DNA of 64,000 nt from Streptomyces sp. HUAS 15-9 (GCF_025642155.1 NZ_CP106798.1:7626001-7690000), one strand, 5' to 3'; positions 27,098-36,337 are shown, counted from the stretch's first letter. Numbers and translations are program-made. Notes: generated from the sequence alone by a model not told the origin.

Positions 27098-27532
27098 ATG
27101 GCGAGCGATGCGCCGACCGCCCAGGTATCCGACCTCGACTGGCTGATGAGCGGCCTCGTGCAGCGCGTACCGCACACCTCCAGCGCGGTGCTCCTGTCCT
27201 GCGACGGACTGGTGAAGTCCGTCCACGGCCTCGACCCGGACAGCGCCGACCACATGGCCGCCCTCGCGTCCGGCCTGTACTCCCTCGGCCGCAGCGCGGG
27301 CATCCGCTTCGGCGACGGCGGGGACGTGCGGCAGGTCGTCGTCGAACTCGACTCGACCCTGCTGTTCGTCACCACCGCCGGCTCCGGCACCTGCCTCGCG
27401 GTGCTCGCCGGCCGGGAGGCCGACGCGGCGGTGCTCGGCTACGAGATGGCGATGCTCGTCAAGAGCGTCCGCCCCTACCTGGTGACCGCGCCCCGGCAGC
27501 CTGCCGTCGAACCCCCGGCGATGAGGCCTTGA
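27098..27532 (+). CDS. Roadblock/LC7 domain protein CvnB
   Basis: 144 residues of a single roadblock/LC7 fold (LDWLMSGLVQRVPHTSSAVL near the start). In conservons this acts as GTPase-associated partner between the kinase and CvnD. ATG 27098 is preceded by AAGGAG at 27082. An alternative ATG at 27014 overlaps the cvnA stop as ATGA and would add 28 Pro/Thr-rich residues; I prefer the shorter form because it matches the family length. Confidence 0.9.
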   Translation: MASDAPTAQVSDLDWLMSGLVQRVPHTSSAVLLSCDGLVKSVHGLDPDSADHMAALASGLYSLGRSAGIRFGDGGDVRQVVVELDSTLLFVTTAGSGTCLAVLAGREADAAVLGYEMAMLVKSVRPYLVTAPRQPAVEPPAMRP

Positions 27533-27534
27533 GC

Positions 27535-27906
27535 GTGCCGACGGCCGGCGACGGGCCCTGGCTCGACGACGCGGCCGGACGGCTGGTGCGCCCCTTCACG
27601 GTCAGCAACGGCCGCACCCGGCCCACCATCGACCTGGACCTCATGTCACAGGTGATGGCCACCGGAGCGACCCCCCTCGGCTACCTCGGCCCCGAGCACG
27701 CCCAGGCACTCGACCTGTGCCGCGCCCCCGTCCCCGTCGCCGAGGTCGCGGCCCATCTCAAGCTGCCGGCGGTGGTCACCAAGGTGCTGCTCTCCGACCT
27801 CGTCGACTGCGGGGCGCTGACCGCCAAGCCCCCCGCGTTCCACCACAACCCCACTGACCGGTCCCTTCTGGAGGCAGTGCTCGATGGACTACGACGACAG
27901 CTATGA
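27535..27906 (+). CDS. DUF742 protein CvnC
   Basis: 123 residues of DUF742: RLVRPFTVSNGRTRPT at the start and a winged-helix-like region (AEVAAHLKLPAVVTKVLLSDL) in the second half. It is the third conserved conservon component and probably an adaptor. GTG 27535 has ATGAGG at a proper distance; the TTG at 27529 overlapping the cvnB stop is possible but badly spaced. Its 3' end overlaps cvnD by 23 bases. Confidence 0.9.
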   Translation: MPTAGDGPWLDDAAGRLVRPFTVSNGRTRPTIDLDLMSQVMATGATPLGYLGPEHAQALDLCRAPVPVAEVAAHLKLPAVVTKVLLSDLVDCGALTAKPPAFHHNPTDRSLLEAVLDGLRRQL

Positions 27907-28483
27907 CCCGTTCCCCACCGCACTCAAGATCCTTGTGGCGGGCGGGTTCGGGGTCGGCAAGACCACCTTCGTGGGCGCGGTGAGCGAGATCGCGCCGCTC
28001 AGCACGGAGGAGCTCCTCACCACGGTCAGCGCCGCGACCGACAGTCTCGACGGCATCGAGAACAAGATAGAGACGACCGTGGCGATGGACTTCGGCCGCA
28101 TCACGCTCGACCCGCAGCATGTGCTGTATCTGTTCGGCACGCCCGGACAGGAGCGGTTCTGGTTCATGTGGGACGAGCTGTCCGAAGGCGCGCTCGGCGC
28201 GGTCATCCTCGCCGACACCCGCCGCCTGGAGGACTGCTTCGCGGCCGTCGACTTCTTCGAGGAGCGCGGTCTCGGCTTCATCGTCGCCATCAACGAGTTC
28301 GACGGGTCCTACCGCTACGACCCGGAGGAGGTGCGCGCCGCCATCGACCTCGACCCCCAGGTCCCCGTCGTCCGCTGCGATGCGCGCATCTCCAGTTCCG
28401 GCGTCCAGACCCTGCTCACCCTGGTGCGCCATCTCATCGCCCACGCCCCCGTCCACGCGCCGAGCCACGGCGCCCACAGGTGA
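27884..28483 (+). CDS. Conservon small GTPase CvnD
   Basis: 199 residues. The P-loop is GGFGVGKTT (residues 20-28), the switch II region is GTPGQERFW, and a degenerate NKxD motif is INEFD, all typical of the ATP/GTP-binding Rab-like CvnD/MglA-type proteins. It would switch between GDP and GTP forms at the CvnA complex. ATG 27884 lies inside the end of cvnC with TGGAGG upstream. The next gene encodes a GAF protein, possibly an output of this module. Confidence 0.93.
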   Translation: MDYDDSYDPFPTALKILVAGGFGVGKTTFVGAVSEIAPLSTEELLTTVSAATDSLDGIENKIETTVAMDFGRITLDPQHVLYLFGTPGQERFWFMWDELSEGALGAVILADTRRLEDCFAAVDFFEERGLGFIVAINEFDGSYRYDPEEVRAAIDLDPQVPVVRCDARISSSGVQTLLTLVRHLIAHAPVHAPSHGAHR

Positions 28484-28545
28484 TCCCCGCACAACCCGCC
28501 ACGGAGCCCGCACATGACCCACGTCCACACAGCCGGAGCCAGGCC

Positions 28546-29118
28546 ATGAGCTACGAGCCGCCGCGCCCGGTCAGGGGTCTGCTGCTCACCCCCGAGGACC
28601 GAGAGGCCCCCGCCCGCACCCACAGACTGCGCCGACTCGGCCTGGGGGAGCGCCCGGAGCCCGCCCTCGACGCCTTCGCGTGCCGCCTCGCCGAGCACAC
28701 CGGCGCGCCGTACGCCATGGTCAACTTCATCGACGAGGAGCGGCAGTTCTTCGCCGGCCTGCGCACCCCGGGCGCCGGACCGGTCGTGCTGCCCGACGGC
28801 ACGAGGCCCGAAGTGGGCCGCTATATGCCCCGCGACCACGGCTTCTGCCCCCATGTGGTGGTCCGGCGCAAGGCGCTGGTGCTGGAGGACGTGTGCGACT
28901 ACCCGCGGTTCGCGGGCAACCCGGTCGTCGACACGTACGGCATCCGCTCCTATCTGGGAGCCCCGCTCATCGACAGCACGGGCATGGTGCTGGGCACCGT
29001 GTGCGTCGCCGACATCGAGCCCCGGCACTGGGGCAAGCCCGGTCTGGAGACCATCAAGGCGACGGCCGTGGAACTCGCCGCGGGTCTTGAGCGGCTCGAG
29101 GGGTCCACGGGGGCGTGA
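28546..29118 (+). CDS. GAF domain protein downstream of the conservon
   Basis: 190 residues. One GAF domain covers about residues 35-185, with FIDEERQFFAGLRTPG, DHGFCPHVVVRRKALVLED and SYLGAPLIDSTGMVLGTVC. GAF domains bind small molecules or haem; no output domain is attached. It follows cvnD by 62 bases and has GGAGCC before ATG 28546, whose first base lies within the TGA of an 11-codon mini-ORF (28514-28549), another ATGA junction. It is probably cotranscribed with the conservon and may modulate it. Confidence 0.82.
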   Translation: MSYEPPRPVRGLLLTPEDREAPARTHRLRRLGLGERPEPALDAFACRLAEHTGAPYAMVNFIDEERQFFAGLRTPGAGPVVLPDGTRPEVGRYMPRDHGFCPHVVVRRKALVLEDVCDYPRFAGNPVVDTYGIRSYLGAPLIDSTGMVLGTVCVADIEPRHWGKPGLETIKATAVELAAGLERLEGSTGA

Positions 29119-29180
29119 ACGACGGCTTCCGAGGGGCGTGAAGGCAAGCTTCCGTGGGGGCGTGAAGGAAAGCTGAGGCG
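29110..29180 (+). repeat. Three imperfect 23-24 bp tandem repeats at the end of the GAF gene
   Basis: GGGGCGTGAA occurs at 29110, 29133 and 29157, each followed by a related purine-rich tract with AGCTT or GGCTT. The first copy contains the GAF gene's TGA stop, so the 3' end of the coding sequence seems to have been duplicated twice. Confidence 0.7.
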
Positions 29181-29312
29181 GCGGTTAAGAAAAGCTCGAT
29201 GGACCGCGCCCCGCGCATGCGGCAGATTGCAGCTCAGATTCCACCCTCTTCCCCGGTTCAGGGCTCCCTCGGCATGCCCGGAACCAGGGCCTCACCCACA
29301 GGAGCCGTAGCG

Positions 29313-30341
29313 TTGAAGGCGCTGGTCAAGGAGAAGGCGGAGCCCGGGCTGTGGCTCACGGACGTCCCCGAGCCCACGGTCGGACCCGGTGACGTACTGA
29401 TCAAGGTCCAGCGGACCGGCATCTGCGGCACCGACCTGCACATCCGGTCCTGGGACGGCTGGGCCCGGCAGACGATCCGCACCCCGCTCGTGGTCGGACA
29501 CGAGTTCGTCGGCGAGGTCGTCGGGACCGGCCGGGACGTCACCGACATCAAGGTGGGCGACCGGGTCAGCGGCGAGGGCCATCTGGTGTGCGGCAAGTGC
29601 CGCAACTGCCTGGCCGGCCGCCGTCATCTCTGCCGGGCCACCATCGGGCTCGGCGTCGGCAGGGACGGGGCGTTCGCCGAGTACGTCGCCCTGCCCGCCA
29701 CCAACGTCTGGGTGCACCGCGTCCCCGTCGACCTCGATGTCGCCGCGATCTTCGATCCGTTCGGCAACGCCGTGCACACGGCGCTGTCCTTCCCGCTGGT
29801 CGGCGAGGACGTCCTGATCACCGGCGCCGGACCGATCGGCCTGATGGCCGCGGCGGTGGCCCGGCACGCCGGCGCCCGCAACGTCGTGATCACCGACGTC
29901 AGCGAGGAGCGCCTGCAACTGGCGCGGAAGATCGGGGTGAGCCTCGCGATCGATGTGGCCCAGTCGAGCATCGCCGACGGGCAGCGCGAACTCGGCCTGC
30001 GCGAGGGCTTCGACATCGGCCTGGAGATGTCCGGCCGCGCCGAGGCGATGCGCGACATGATCGCCAACATGACGCACGGCGGCCGGATCGCCATGCTCGG
30101 CCTGCCGACGCAGGAGTTCCCCGTCGACTGGGCCCGGATCGTCACCTCGATGATCACCATCAAGGGCATCTACGGCCGCGAGATGTTCGAGACCTGGTAC
30201 GCGATGTCGGTGCTGCTGGAAGCCGGCCTCGACCTGTCCCCCGTGATCACCGGCCGATACGACTACCGCGACTTCGAGGCGGCGTTCGCCGACGCGGCGA
30301 GCGGCAAGGGCGGCAAGGTCATCCTCGACTGGACTGCGTAA
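29313..30341 (+). CDS. tdh: L-threonine 3-dehydrogenase
   Basis: Zinc-dependent medium-chain dehydrogenase, 342 residues, close to E. coli Tdh length. Catalytic zinc ligands occur in GICGTDLHI and GHEFVGEVV, structural cysteines in [15 protein letters not shown], and the NAD motif in [10 protein letters not shown]. It oxidises threonine to 2-amino-3-ketobutyrate, which Kbl (next gene, 27 bases downstream) cleaves with CoA. TTG 29313 is the preferred start: AGGAG lies 8 bases upstream and the protein then begins at the family N-terminus ([14 protein letters not shown]). The longer frame from 29199 adds 38 residues of non-conserved sequence. Confidence 0.93.
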   Translation: MKALVKEKAEPGLWLTDVPEPTVGPGDVLIKVQRTGICGTDLHIRSWDGWARQTIRTPLVVGHEFVGEVVGTGRDVTDIKVGDRVSGEGHLVCGKCRNCLAGRRHLCRATIGLGVGRDGAFAEYVALPATNVWVHRVPVDLDVAAIFDPFGNAVHTALSFPLVGEDVLITGAGPIGLMAAAVARHAGARNVVITDVSEERLQLARKIGVSLAIDVAQSSIADGQRELGLREGFDIGLEMSGRAEAMRDMIANMTHGGRIAMLGLPTQEFPVDWARIVTSMITIKGIYGREMFETWYAMSVLLEAGLDLSPVITGRYDYRDFEAAFADAASGKGGKVILDWTA

Positions 30342-30368
30342 GTCACCCGTTTTTCTAGGAGCTTTCCG

Positions 30369-31568
30369 ATGTTCGACTCCGTGCGCGACGACCTGCGCGC
30401 CACCCTCGACGAGATCCGTGCCGCCGGTCTGCACAAGCCCGAGCGCGTCATCGACACCCCGCAGTCCGCGACCGTCAACGTCAGTGCGGGCGGCCGCCCC
30501 GGCGAGGTCCTCAACTTCTGCGCCAACAACTACCTCGGCCTCGCCGACCACCCCGAGGTGATCGCCGCGGCCCACACGGCCCTGGACCGCTGGGGCTACG
30601 GCATGGCGTCCGTGCGCTTCATCTGCGGTACGCAGGAGGTGCACAAGGAGCTGGAGGCGCGGCTGTCGGCCTTCCTCGGGCAGGAGGACACGATCCTCTA
30701 CTCCTCCTGCTTCGACGCCAACGGCGGCGTCTTCGAGACGCTGCTCGACGCCGAGGACGCGGTGATCTCCGACGCCCTCAACCACGCCTCGATCATCGAC
30801 GGCATCCGTCTGTCCAAGGCCCGCCGCTTCCGCTACGCCAACCGCGACATGGCGGACCTGGAGCGGCAGTTGAAGGAGGCCACCGAGGGCGGTGCGCGCC
30901 GCAGGCTGATCGTCACGGACGGCGTCTTCTCCATGGACGGCTATGTGGCCCCGCTCCGGGAGATCTGCGACCTGGCCGACCGCTACGGCGCGATGGTCAT
31001 GGTCGACGACTCGCACGCCGTCGGCTTCGTCGGTCCCGGCGGCCGCGGCACCCCCGAACTGCACGGTGTCATGGACCGCGTCGACATCGTCACCGGCACC
31101 CTCGGCAAGGCGCTCGGCGGCGCCTCCGGCGGCTATGTCGCCGCCCGCGCCGAGATCGTGGCCCTGCTGCGCCAGCGCTCGCGGCCGTACCTGTTCTCGA
31201 ACACGCTCGCCCCGGTGATCGCCGCCGCCTCCCTGAAGGTCATCGACCTGCTGGAGTCGGCCGACGACCTGCGCGTCCGGCTCACCGAGAACACGGCGCT
31301 GTTCCGCCGCCGGATGACCGAGGAGGGCTTCGACGTCCTCCCCGGCGACCACGCCATCGCGCCCGTCATGATCGGCGACGCGGCGAAGGCGGGTCGGCTG
31401 GCGGAGCTGCTGCTGGAGCGCGGTGTGTATGTGATCGGCTTCTCCTACCCGGTCGTCCCGCAGGGCCAGGCCCGCATCCGCGTCCAGCTGTCCGCCGCCC
31501 ACTCCACCGAGGACGTCGACCGCGCGGTCGACGCCTTCGTCGCGGCCCGGGCGGAGCTGGCGGGCTGA
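30369..31568 (+). CDS. kbl: Glycine C-acetyltransferase (2-amino-3-ketobutyrate CoA ligase)
   Basis: PLP-dependent alpha-oxoamine synthase, 399 residues. The cofactor lysine is in [14 protein letters not shown] (about Lys 247), with [11 protein letters not shown] and the N-terminal [12 protein letters not shown]. It converts 2-amino-3-ketobutyrate plus CoA to glycine and acetyl-CoA, completing threonine degradation begun by Tdh. The start ATG 30369 has AGGAGCTTT upstream. Confidence 0.95.
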   Translation: MFDSVRDDLRATLDEIRAAGLHKPERVIDTPQSATVNVSAGGRPGEVLNFCANNYLGLADHPEVIAAAHTALDRWGYGMASVRFICGTQEVHKELEARLSAFLGQEDTILYSSCFDANGGVFETLLDAEDAVISDALNHASIIDGIRLSKARRFRYANRDMADLERQLKEATEGGARRRLIVTDGVFSMDGYVAPLREICDLADRYGAMVMVDDSHAVGFVGPGGRGTPELHGVMDRVDIVTGTLGKALGGASGGYVAARAEIVALLRQRSRPYLFSNTLAPVIAAASLKVIDLLESADDLRVRLTENTALFRRRMTEEGFDVLPGDHAIAPVMIGDAAKAGRLAELLLERGVYVIGFSYPVVPQGQARIRVQLSAAHSTEDVDRAVDAFVAARAELAG

Positions 31569-31599
31569 GCGGGGCGCACGCCTTGCGATAATTGGCCGC

Positions 31600-32502
31600 A
31601 TGATCGAAGCGCGGCGGCTCCACATCCTGCGTGCGGTGGCGGACCACCGCACCGTGACAGCGGCTGCCGCCGCGCTCTATCTCACGCCCTCGGCCGTCTC
31701 CCAGCAGCTGGCGGCCCTGGAGCAGGAGACCGGCCACCGGCTGGTCGAGCGCAGCGCCAAGGGCGTACGGCTGACTCCGGCCGGTGAGATCCTGCTCGGG
31801 CACACCAACGCCGTCCTCGCCCAGCTGGAGCGGGCCGAGGCGGAGCTCGCGGCGTACGGCTCGGGCGAGGCCGGCACGGTCACGGTCGCCGCCTTCGCGA
31901 CCGGTATCGCCCAGGTCGTCGCACCCGCGGTGGCCCGGCTCGCGCAGGCGGCGCCCGGCATACGCATCCGCGTCCAGGACACCGAGGGCGACGCAAGCCT
32001 GCCCATGGTCCTGGACCGGCAGGTCGATGTCGCGGTCGCCGTCGAGTACCGAGGGGCCCCGCCCGCCGACGACCCGCGGCTGACCCACGTCCCGCTCTAC
32101 GCCGAGCCCTTCGACGCGGTCGTCCCGGTCACCCACCGCCTCGCCGACGCCACCGAGGTCCCCCTCGCGGAGCTGGCCAAGGACACGTGGATCGGCCCCT
32201 ACCCCGGCAACCCCTGCCACGACGTCGTCGTCCTGGCCTGTGAGAGCGCCGGATTCCAGCCCCGCCTCGAACACTCCTCGGACGACTTCCGGGCGGTCGT
32301 CGCCCTCGCCTCGGCCGACGCGGGCGTCGCCCTCGTCCCCCGCTCCGCCCTGCGCGGCATGGACCTCACGGGCGTGGTGGTCCGCCCCGTCGACGGCGTC
32401 GCCCCGACCCGCCGGGTCTTCGCGGCGGTACGGCGGGGAGCCGAGGGCCACCCCTTGATCCGGCAGGTGCTGGACGCACTCGGCGAGGCGGCCCAGGCGT
32501 GA
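31600..32502 (+). CDS. LysR-family transcriptional regulator
   Basis: 300 residues. The N-terminal winged helix-turn-helix covers about residues 4-62 (RLHILRAVADHRTVTAAAAA, SQQLAALEQETGH) and is followed by a LysR substrate-binding domain. It lies 31 bases after kbl on the same strand; LysR genes usually act on neighbouring genes, so control of tdh-kbl is possible but not shown. A GATAAT sequence 14 bases before the ATG suggests a separate promoter with a very short or no leader. Confidence 0.9.
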   Translation: MIEARRLHILRAVADHRTVTAAAAALYLTPSAVSQQLAALEQETGHRLVERSAKGVRLTPAGEILLGHTNAVLAQLERAEAELAAYGSGEAGTVTVAAFATGIAQVVAPAVARLAQAAPGIRIRVQDTEGDASLPMVLDRQVDVAVAVEYRGAPPADDPRLTHVPLYAEPFDAVVPVTHRLADATEVPLAELAKDTWIGPYPGNPCHDVVVLACESAGFQPRLEHSSDDFRAVVALASADAGVALVPRSALRGMDLTGVVVRPVDGVAPTRRVFAAVRRGAEGHPLIRQVLDALGEAAQA

Positions 32503-32632
32503 GGCCGGTCCCGGCCGCGCGGTGAACGCGTCGAGCGGTGGCTGACCGCCGGTGCCGGCATCGTCGCTCTCCTGCAAGCAGATGTCCGCTCTGACCAGGT
32601 GATTGTCAGTGGTACGGGCTACGGTGCCTGTC

Positions 32633-32992
32633 ATGCCGGATGCCGAAGACGTACGCCGTATCGCCCTGTCCCTGCCGGACACCACGGAGAAGATCGCCTG
32701 GAGCATGCCCACGTTCCGGGTGGCCGGGAAGATGTTCGCCACGCTGCCCGAGGAGGAGACCTCCATCGCCGTGCGCTGTCCCAAGGAGGAGCGCGACGAA
32801 CTGGTCCTGGCGGAACCGAAGAAGTTCTGGATCGCCGACCACGAGGCCCAGTTCGCCTGGGTCCGCGTCCGGCTCGCCGCGCTGGAGGGCGAGGACGAAC
32901 TGCGCGACATCCTCGCCGACTCCTGGCGCCAGGCGGCCCCGACCCGACTCCTCGACTCCCACCCGGAACTGGGGCTGCCGGGCGGGGTGTAA
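32633..32992 (+). CDS. MmcQ/YjbR family DNA-binding-fold protein
   Basis: 119 residues, the family's normal length: LPDTTEKIAWSMPTFRVAGKMFATL near the start, then EPKKFWIADHEAQFAWVRVRL. YjbR proteins have a CyaY-like fold; cellular role unclear. ATG 32633 was chosen over the in-frame TTG 32603 because the latter adds ten residues not typical of the family. No clear ribosome binding site is present, so translation may be leaderless. It is convergent with the transketolase genes. Confidence 0.85.
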   Translation: MPDAEDVRRIALSLPDTTEKIAWSMPTFRVAGKMFATLPEEETSIAVRCPKEERDELVLAEPKKFWIADHEAQFAWVRVRLAALEGEDELRDILADSWRQAAPTRLLDSHPELGLPGGV

Positions 32993-33038
32993 CAGCCGAC
33001 TGGCGCTCGGCGCGGGCAACCCCGTGACCGCGCACCGA

Positions 33039-33950
33039 TCACCCCCGTACCGGCACCGCGACGAACCCCGCGATCCGGTCCCGCAGGCCTGCCGCGTCGA
33101 GTCCGTGCGCGGCGATGTGCTCCTCGATGCTTCCGTACCGGCGCAGTTCGCGGCGCCCCACGCCCAGTGCGAGCGCCCGGTGGGGCACGTCCGAGAGGGC
33201 CTCGTTCACGGCGGCCGTCGTTGTCCCGGCGAGATACGGCTCGACGAGTACGACGTCCGTGCCCGCCGACTCGGTGGCCCGCCGCAGTGCGGGCGCGTCG
33301 AAGGGCCGTACCGTCGTCGCGTACAGGACGGTGACATCGAGGTGCTCGGTGGCGGCCAGGACGGCGTCCAGCACCGGACCCACGGCGACGACCACACCGC
33401 AGCGCCCCTCACGGACGGTGCGGAAACGCCGGCCGTCCACCGGGAGGCCCTGCCGGTTGGCCTGCACGGACAGGCGGACGTACACCTTGTCGTCCCCGGC
33501 CGCGACCGCGTGCCGCAGCAGCGTCTCGGCCTCGTCGGGGTGCCCGGGCACATGTACGGTCCAGCCGTCCAGGGTGTCGAGCAGTGCCACGTCACCGGGT
33601 GCCATGTGCGTGTACCCGCCGGCGGGCCAGTCGAAGGAGGCGGCCGCGCTCACCAGGACCGCCCCGACGTCCTGGTGCCCCAGGTCCAGCTTCACCTGCT
33701 CGAAGGGCCGCTCGACCAGAAAGCTGGCGAAGGTGTGCACGACCGGCCGCATCCCGGTGAGCGCCAGCCCGGCCGCGGCGCCGACCAGGAGCTGCTCGCG
33801 GATACCGACGTTGATCACCCGGTCCGGATGCCGGCGCCGTGCCTCGGCGAAGCCGTCCTTGCCGATCTCGGCGAGGACGACCGCGACCCGGGGATCCTCG
33901 TCGAGGATCCGGGAGACGACGGGGGCGAAGCGGTCACGCATGGTGTCCAT
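33039..33950 (-). CDS. Transketolase-like C-terminal subunit
   Basis: 303 residues comprising the pyrimidine-binding and C-terminal domains of a split transketolase. GKDGFAEARRRHPDRVINVGIREQLLVGAAAG carries the catalytic ThDP-activating glutamate in the IREQ segment. The partner N-terminal subunit is the next gene upstream (34-base gap, same strand), so the two likely form an alpha2beta2 enzyme. ATG 33950 is preceded by AAGGG; ATG 33941 is an alternative. Substrate may be a pentose/sulpho-sugar or other ketose rather than the central pathway, which uses a single-chain enzyme. Confidence 0.87.
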   Translation of the reverse strand: MDTMRDRFAPVVSRILDEDPRVAVVLAEIGKDGFAEARRRHPDRVINVGIREQLLVGAAAGLALTGMRPVVHTFASFLVERPFEQVKLDLGHQDVGAVLVSAAASFDWPAGGYTHMAPGDVALLDTLDGWTVHVPGHPDEAETLLRHAVAAGDDKVYVRLSVQANRQGLPVDGRRFRTVREGRCGVVVAVGPVLDAVLAATEHLDVTVLYATTVRPFDAPALRRATESAGTDVVLVEPYLAGTTTAAVNEALSDVPHRALALGVGRRELRRYGSIEEHIAAHGLDAAGLRDRIAGFVAVPVRG

Positions 33951-33984
33951 GGAGGTCAGGCCCTTCTGGAAATGGGGAATCGGT

Positions 33985-34692
33985 TCAGGCGTGCTTCGGC
34001 TCGACACGGGCCACGACCACGTGCGGGCGGCCCGGATGGGGCGCGCCGAAGGCGGCGTACAGCGCCTCGTGGTCACGGCCGTCGACGGTGACCGCGGACC
34101 AGCCCGCGGCCTCGAAGCGCGCGGTGATCCCGCCGGGCCGGGCGTGGCTCGCGGAGGAGTTGTCGACGACGACGGTGTGCAGCCGCTGAAGACCGGCGGG
34201 CCCGGCGAAGGCGATCGCCTCGTGGTTGCTGCCCTCGTCCAGCTCGGCGTCCCCGATCAGCACCCACACCCGCGGATCGTCCAGCCCCTGGGCGCGCAGT
34301 CCCAGCGCCGTGCCCACCGCGATGGGCAGCCCGTGCCCGAGCGATCCGCTGCCGATCTCCGCCCCCGGCACCAGCACGCGGTCGGGGTGGTGGCCGAGCG
34401 GGGAGTCGTACGAACCGAAGCCCGCCAGCCACTCGACCGGCACGAAGCCCTTGGCGGCCAGCACCGCGTAGTACGCCATCGGCCCGTGCCCCTTGCTCAG
34501 CAGGAACCGGTCCCGCGCCGGATCGTCCATCGACCGCGGCCCGACCCGCAGCACCCGGTCGTACAGCACCCACAGCACGTCGAGCGTGGAGGTGGCCGCC
34601 GGGCCGTGCTTCTCGTCGCCGGTCATCCCGCTCATCAGCCCCGGCAGGTCGGTGTACGCGTATGTGCGCCCGTGCGTCTCGGTGATCGTCAT
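33985..34692 (-). CDS. Transketolase-like N-terminal subunit (ThDP-binding)
   Basis: 235 residues, equal to the N-terminal half of transketolase. The ThDP/metal motif is GDAELDEGSNHEAIAFA, where canonical GDG reads GDA, common in split transketolases. LLSKGHGPMAYYAVLAAKG and GSGSLGHGLPIAVGTALG mark the substrate channel. It is first in a two-gene operon with the C-terminal subunit. Upstream, on the opposite strand, is tRNA-Pro. Confidence 0.88.
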   Translation of the reverse strand: MTITETHGRTYAYTDLPGLMSGMTGDEKHGPAATSTLDVLWVLYDRVLRVGPRSMDDPARDRFLLSKGHGPMAYYAVLAAKGFVPVEWLAGFGSYDSPLGHHPDRVLVPGAEIGSGSLGHGLPIAVGTALGLRAQGLDDPRVWVLIGDAELDEGSNHEAIAFAGPAGLQRLHTVVVDNSSASHARPGGITARFEAAGWSAVTVDGRDHEALYAAFGAPHPGRPHVVVARVEPKHA

Positions 34693-34814
34693 ACGGATGA
34701 TCGTGCAACCTCGACCAAACTTGAGGTCAAGACAAAGGGTGCGCGACCACCGACCCGAGTGCGGTATTGTTTCCCTGCGCGTTTCGACCGGGGAAACCCC
34801 AGGTCAGACGGCAC

Positions 34815-34888
<74 letters not shown>

Positions 34889-34894
34889 CGGTGC

Positions 34895-34933
34895 GAAGGG
34901 TCTTCGCGGGCAATAGTCCGCGGGGGCCCTTTC
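34895..34933. terminator. Hairpin between tRNA-Pro and the convergent TetR gene
   Basis: GAAGGG (34895-34900) pairs with CCCTTTC (34927-34933) outside an inner CGCGG/CCGCG stem (34905-34909 with 34918-34922). It lies directly between the tRNA 3' end and the TetR stop codon (34937), so it can serve both. Confidence 0.65.
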
Positions 34934-34936
34934 TCG

Positions 34937-35593
34937 CTAGGGCCGGTAGCGTCCGGTGACCTCGGTGAGGTAGCCCCGCAGCATGGTTCTGGCCTCGGCG
35001 AGGAGGGCGGTGTCGCCCTCGGGGCCGCGGCGGAACGCCTCCTGGGCGAGTGCGTCGGCGGCCAGGAACGCGGCGTGGCAGGCCCGGCTCAGGGCCTCGT
35101 CGTCCTCGGCCAGGCCCAGTGCGAGCAGAATGCGGCGGACCCCGTCGGCCATCCGGTGCTTGTGCGCGCGGTCCGCCTCCCGGGTCCGCTCGGTCAGACC
35201 GCTGCCGAACCACAGCGCCCGGAAGCCGTGTTCGGTGCGGTAGACCGCTGCACAGGCGTCGATCAGCACGCCGACCGGGTCGTCCCAGCGCTCGTCGGCC
35301 GCGGCCCGGGCGAAGTCCTCCATGACCGCCTCGAGCCGGGCGAAGTATCTGCCCGCCAGGGCGTCGATGATGGCGTCGCGGTCGGGCAGGTACTGGTACA
35401 GCGAGCCGACCGACACCTTCGCCTCCGCCGCGACGCGTGTGGTGGTCAGCGACTCGACGCCCTCGGAGACCAGGACCCGCTCGGCGGCCTCCAGGACTTG
35501 GGCCAGGCGGGCCTTGCTGCGCGCCTGCCGGGGCGTGCGGCGCAGCGGGGTGACGCCGTCGGCGCGGTCGGTTTCCGTGGTCGGCTCGCCCAC
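34937..35593 (-). CDS. TetR-family transcriptional regulator
   Basis: 218 residues. The helix-turn-helix lies at about residues 30-75 (ESLTTTRVAAEAKVSVGSLYQYLPDRDAIID) in the AcrR style. The ligand-binding domain is TetR_C-like without recognised specificity. It is divergent from the aldolase-kinase pair with only 57 bases between starts, so it probably controls them and itself through the AACGT...ACGTT site in between. Confidence 0.88.
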   Translation of the reverse strand: MGEPTTETDRADGVTPLRRTPRQARSKARLAQVLEAAERVLVSEGVESLTTTRVAAEAKVSVGSLYQYLPDRDAIIDALAGRYFARLEAVMEDFARAAADERWDDPVGVLIDACAAVYRTEHGFRALWFGSGLTERTREADRAHKHRMADGVRRILLALGLAEDDEALSRACHAAFLAADALAQEAFRRGPEGDTALLAEARTMLRGYLTEVTGRYRP

Positions 35594-35611
35594 GCATGGC
35601 CTCCGAAGCTG

Positions 35612-35638
35612 AACGTGACTTTGTTTCAGGTTTACGTT
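35612..35638. promoter_or_regulatory. Shared TetR/aldolase promoter region with AACGT-N17-ACGTT inverted repeat
   Basis: Inverted 5-base arms in the very short divergent gap, surrounding the T-rich core CTTTGTTTCAGGTTT. The aldolase ATG is only 13 bases after the right arm and no ribosome binding site is visible there, suggesting a leaderless transcript. Confidence 0.4.
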
Positions 35639-35650
35639 AGCGTCGCGGAC

Positions 35651-36337
35651 ATGACGGACTCAAGCTCCGCGCTGGGCCGGGAGAGAGCCGCCGTCGCGGA
35701 CGCCTGCCGCCGTCTGGGGGCGGCGGGACTGCTGATCGGCACGGCCGGAAACGTCAGTGTGCGGGTGGGGGAGCGGGTCGCGGTCACCGCGACCGGAGCG
35801 GTGCTCGCCCAGTTGACCGCCGGTCAGGTGAGCGTGGTCGACCTGGACGGGAAGGTCGTCGCCGGGACCCTGCGGCCGACCTCCGAACTGGAACTCCACC
35901 TCGGCGTCTACCGGCGCTACGGCGCAGGCGCCGTCGTGCACACCCACGCCCCGATGGCCACCGCCCTGTCCTGCGTCCTGGACGAACTGCCCTGCATCCA
36001 CTACCAGTTGCTCGCCCTCGGTGGCAGCGTCAGGGTGGCCCCGTACGCCACGTTCGGCACCCCGGCACTCGCCGAGTCGGTCCTCGGGGCACTGGAGGGC
36101 CGCAGCGCCGCCCTGATGGCCAGTCACGGGGCGCTCACCCACGGCCCGACGCTCGACAAGGCGGTCGAGAACGCCCTGCTGCTGGAGTGGGCCTGCGGTG
36201 TCTACCAGCACGCGGCCGCCCTCGGCACTCCCCGTGTGCTCGACGAGCAGCAGCAACGCGCGGTGATCGAGGCCGCGGTCGCACGCAATTACGGCACCGC
36301 TCAGTCCGTACCACCCGCACGGGAGGGAAACCGATGA
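35651..36337 (+). CDS. Class II aldolase/adducin family protein (fuculose-phosphate aldolase-like)
   Basis: 228 residues. The zinc-binding HTHAPMATA (about residues 97-105) and the later histidine in MASHGALTHG fit class II sugar-phosphate aldolases such as FucA/AraD. GTAGNVSVRVG is the conserved phosphate-binding start. It probably cleaves a ketose 1-phosphate or epimerises a pentulose phosphate. It is coupled (ATGA) to the following sugar kinase gene, suggesting phosphorylation and cleavage in one pathway controlled by the divergent TetR regulator. Confidence 0.87.
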   Translation: MTDSSSALGRERAAVADACRRLGAAGLLIGTAGNVSVRVGERVAVTATGAVLAQLTAGQVSVVDLDGKVVAGTLRPTSELELHLGVYRRYGAGAVVHTHAPMATALSCVLDELPCIHYQLLALGGSVRVAPYATFGTPALAESVLGALEGRSAALMASHGALTHGPTLDKAVENALLLEWACGVYQHAAALGTPRVLDEQQQRAVIEAAVARNYGTAQSVPPAREGNR

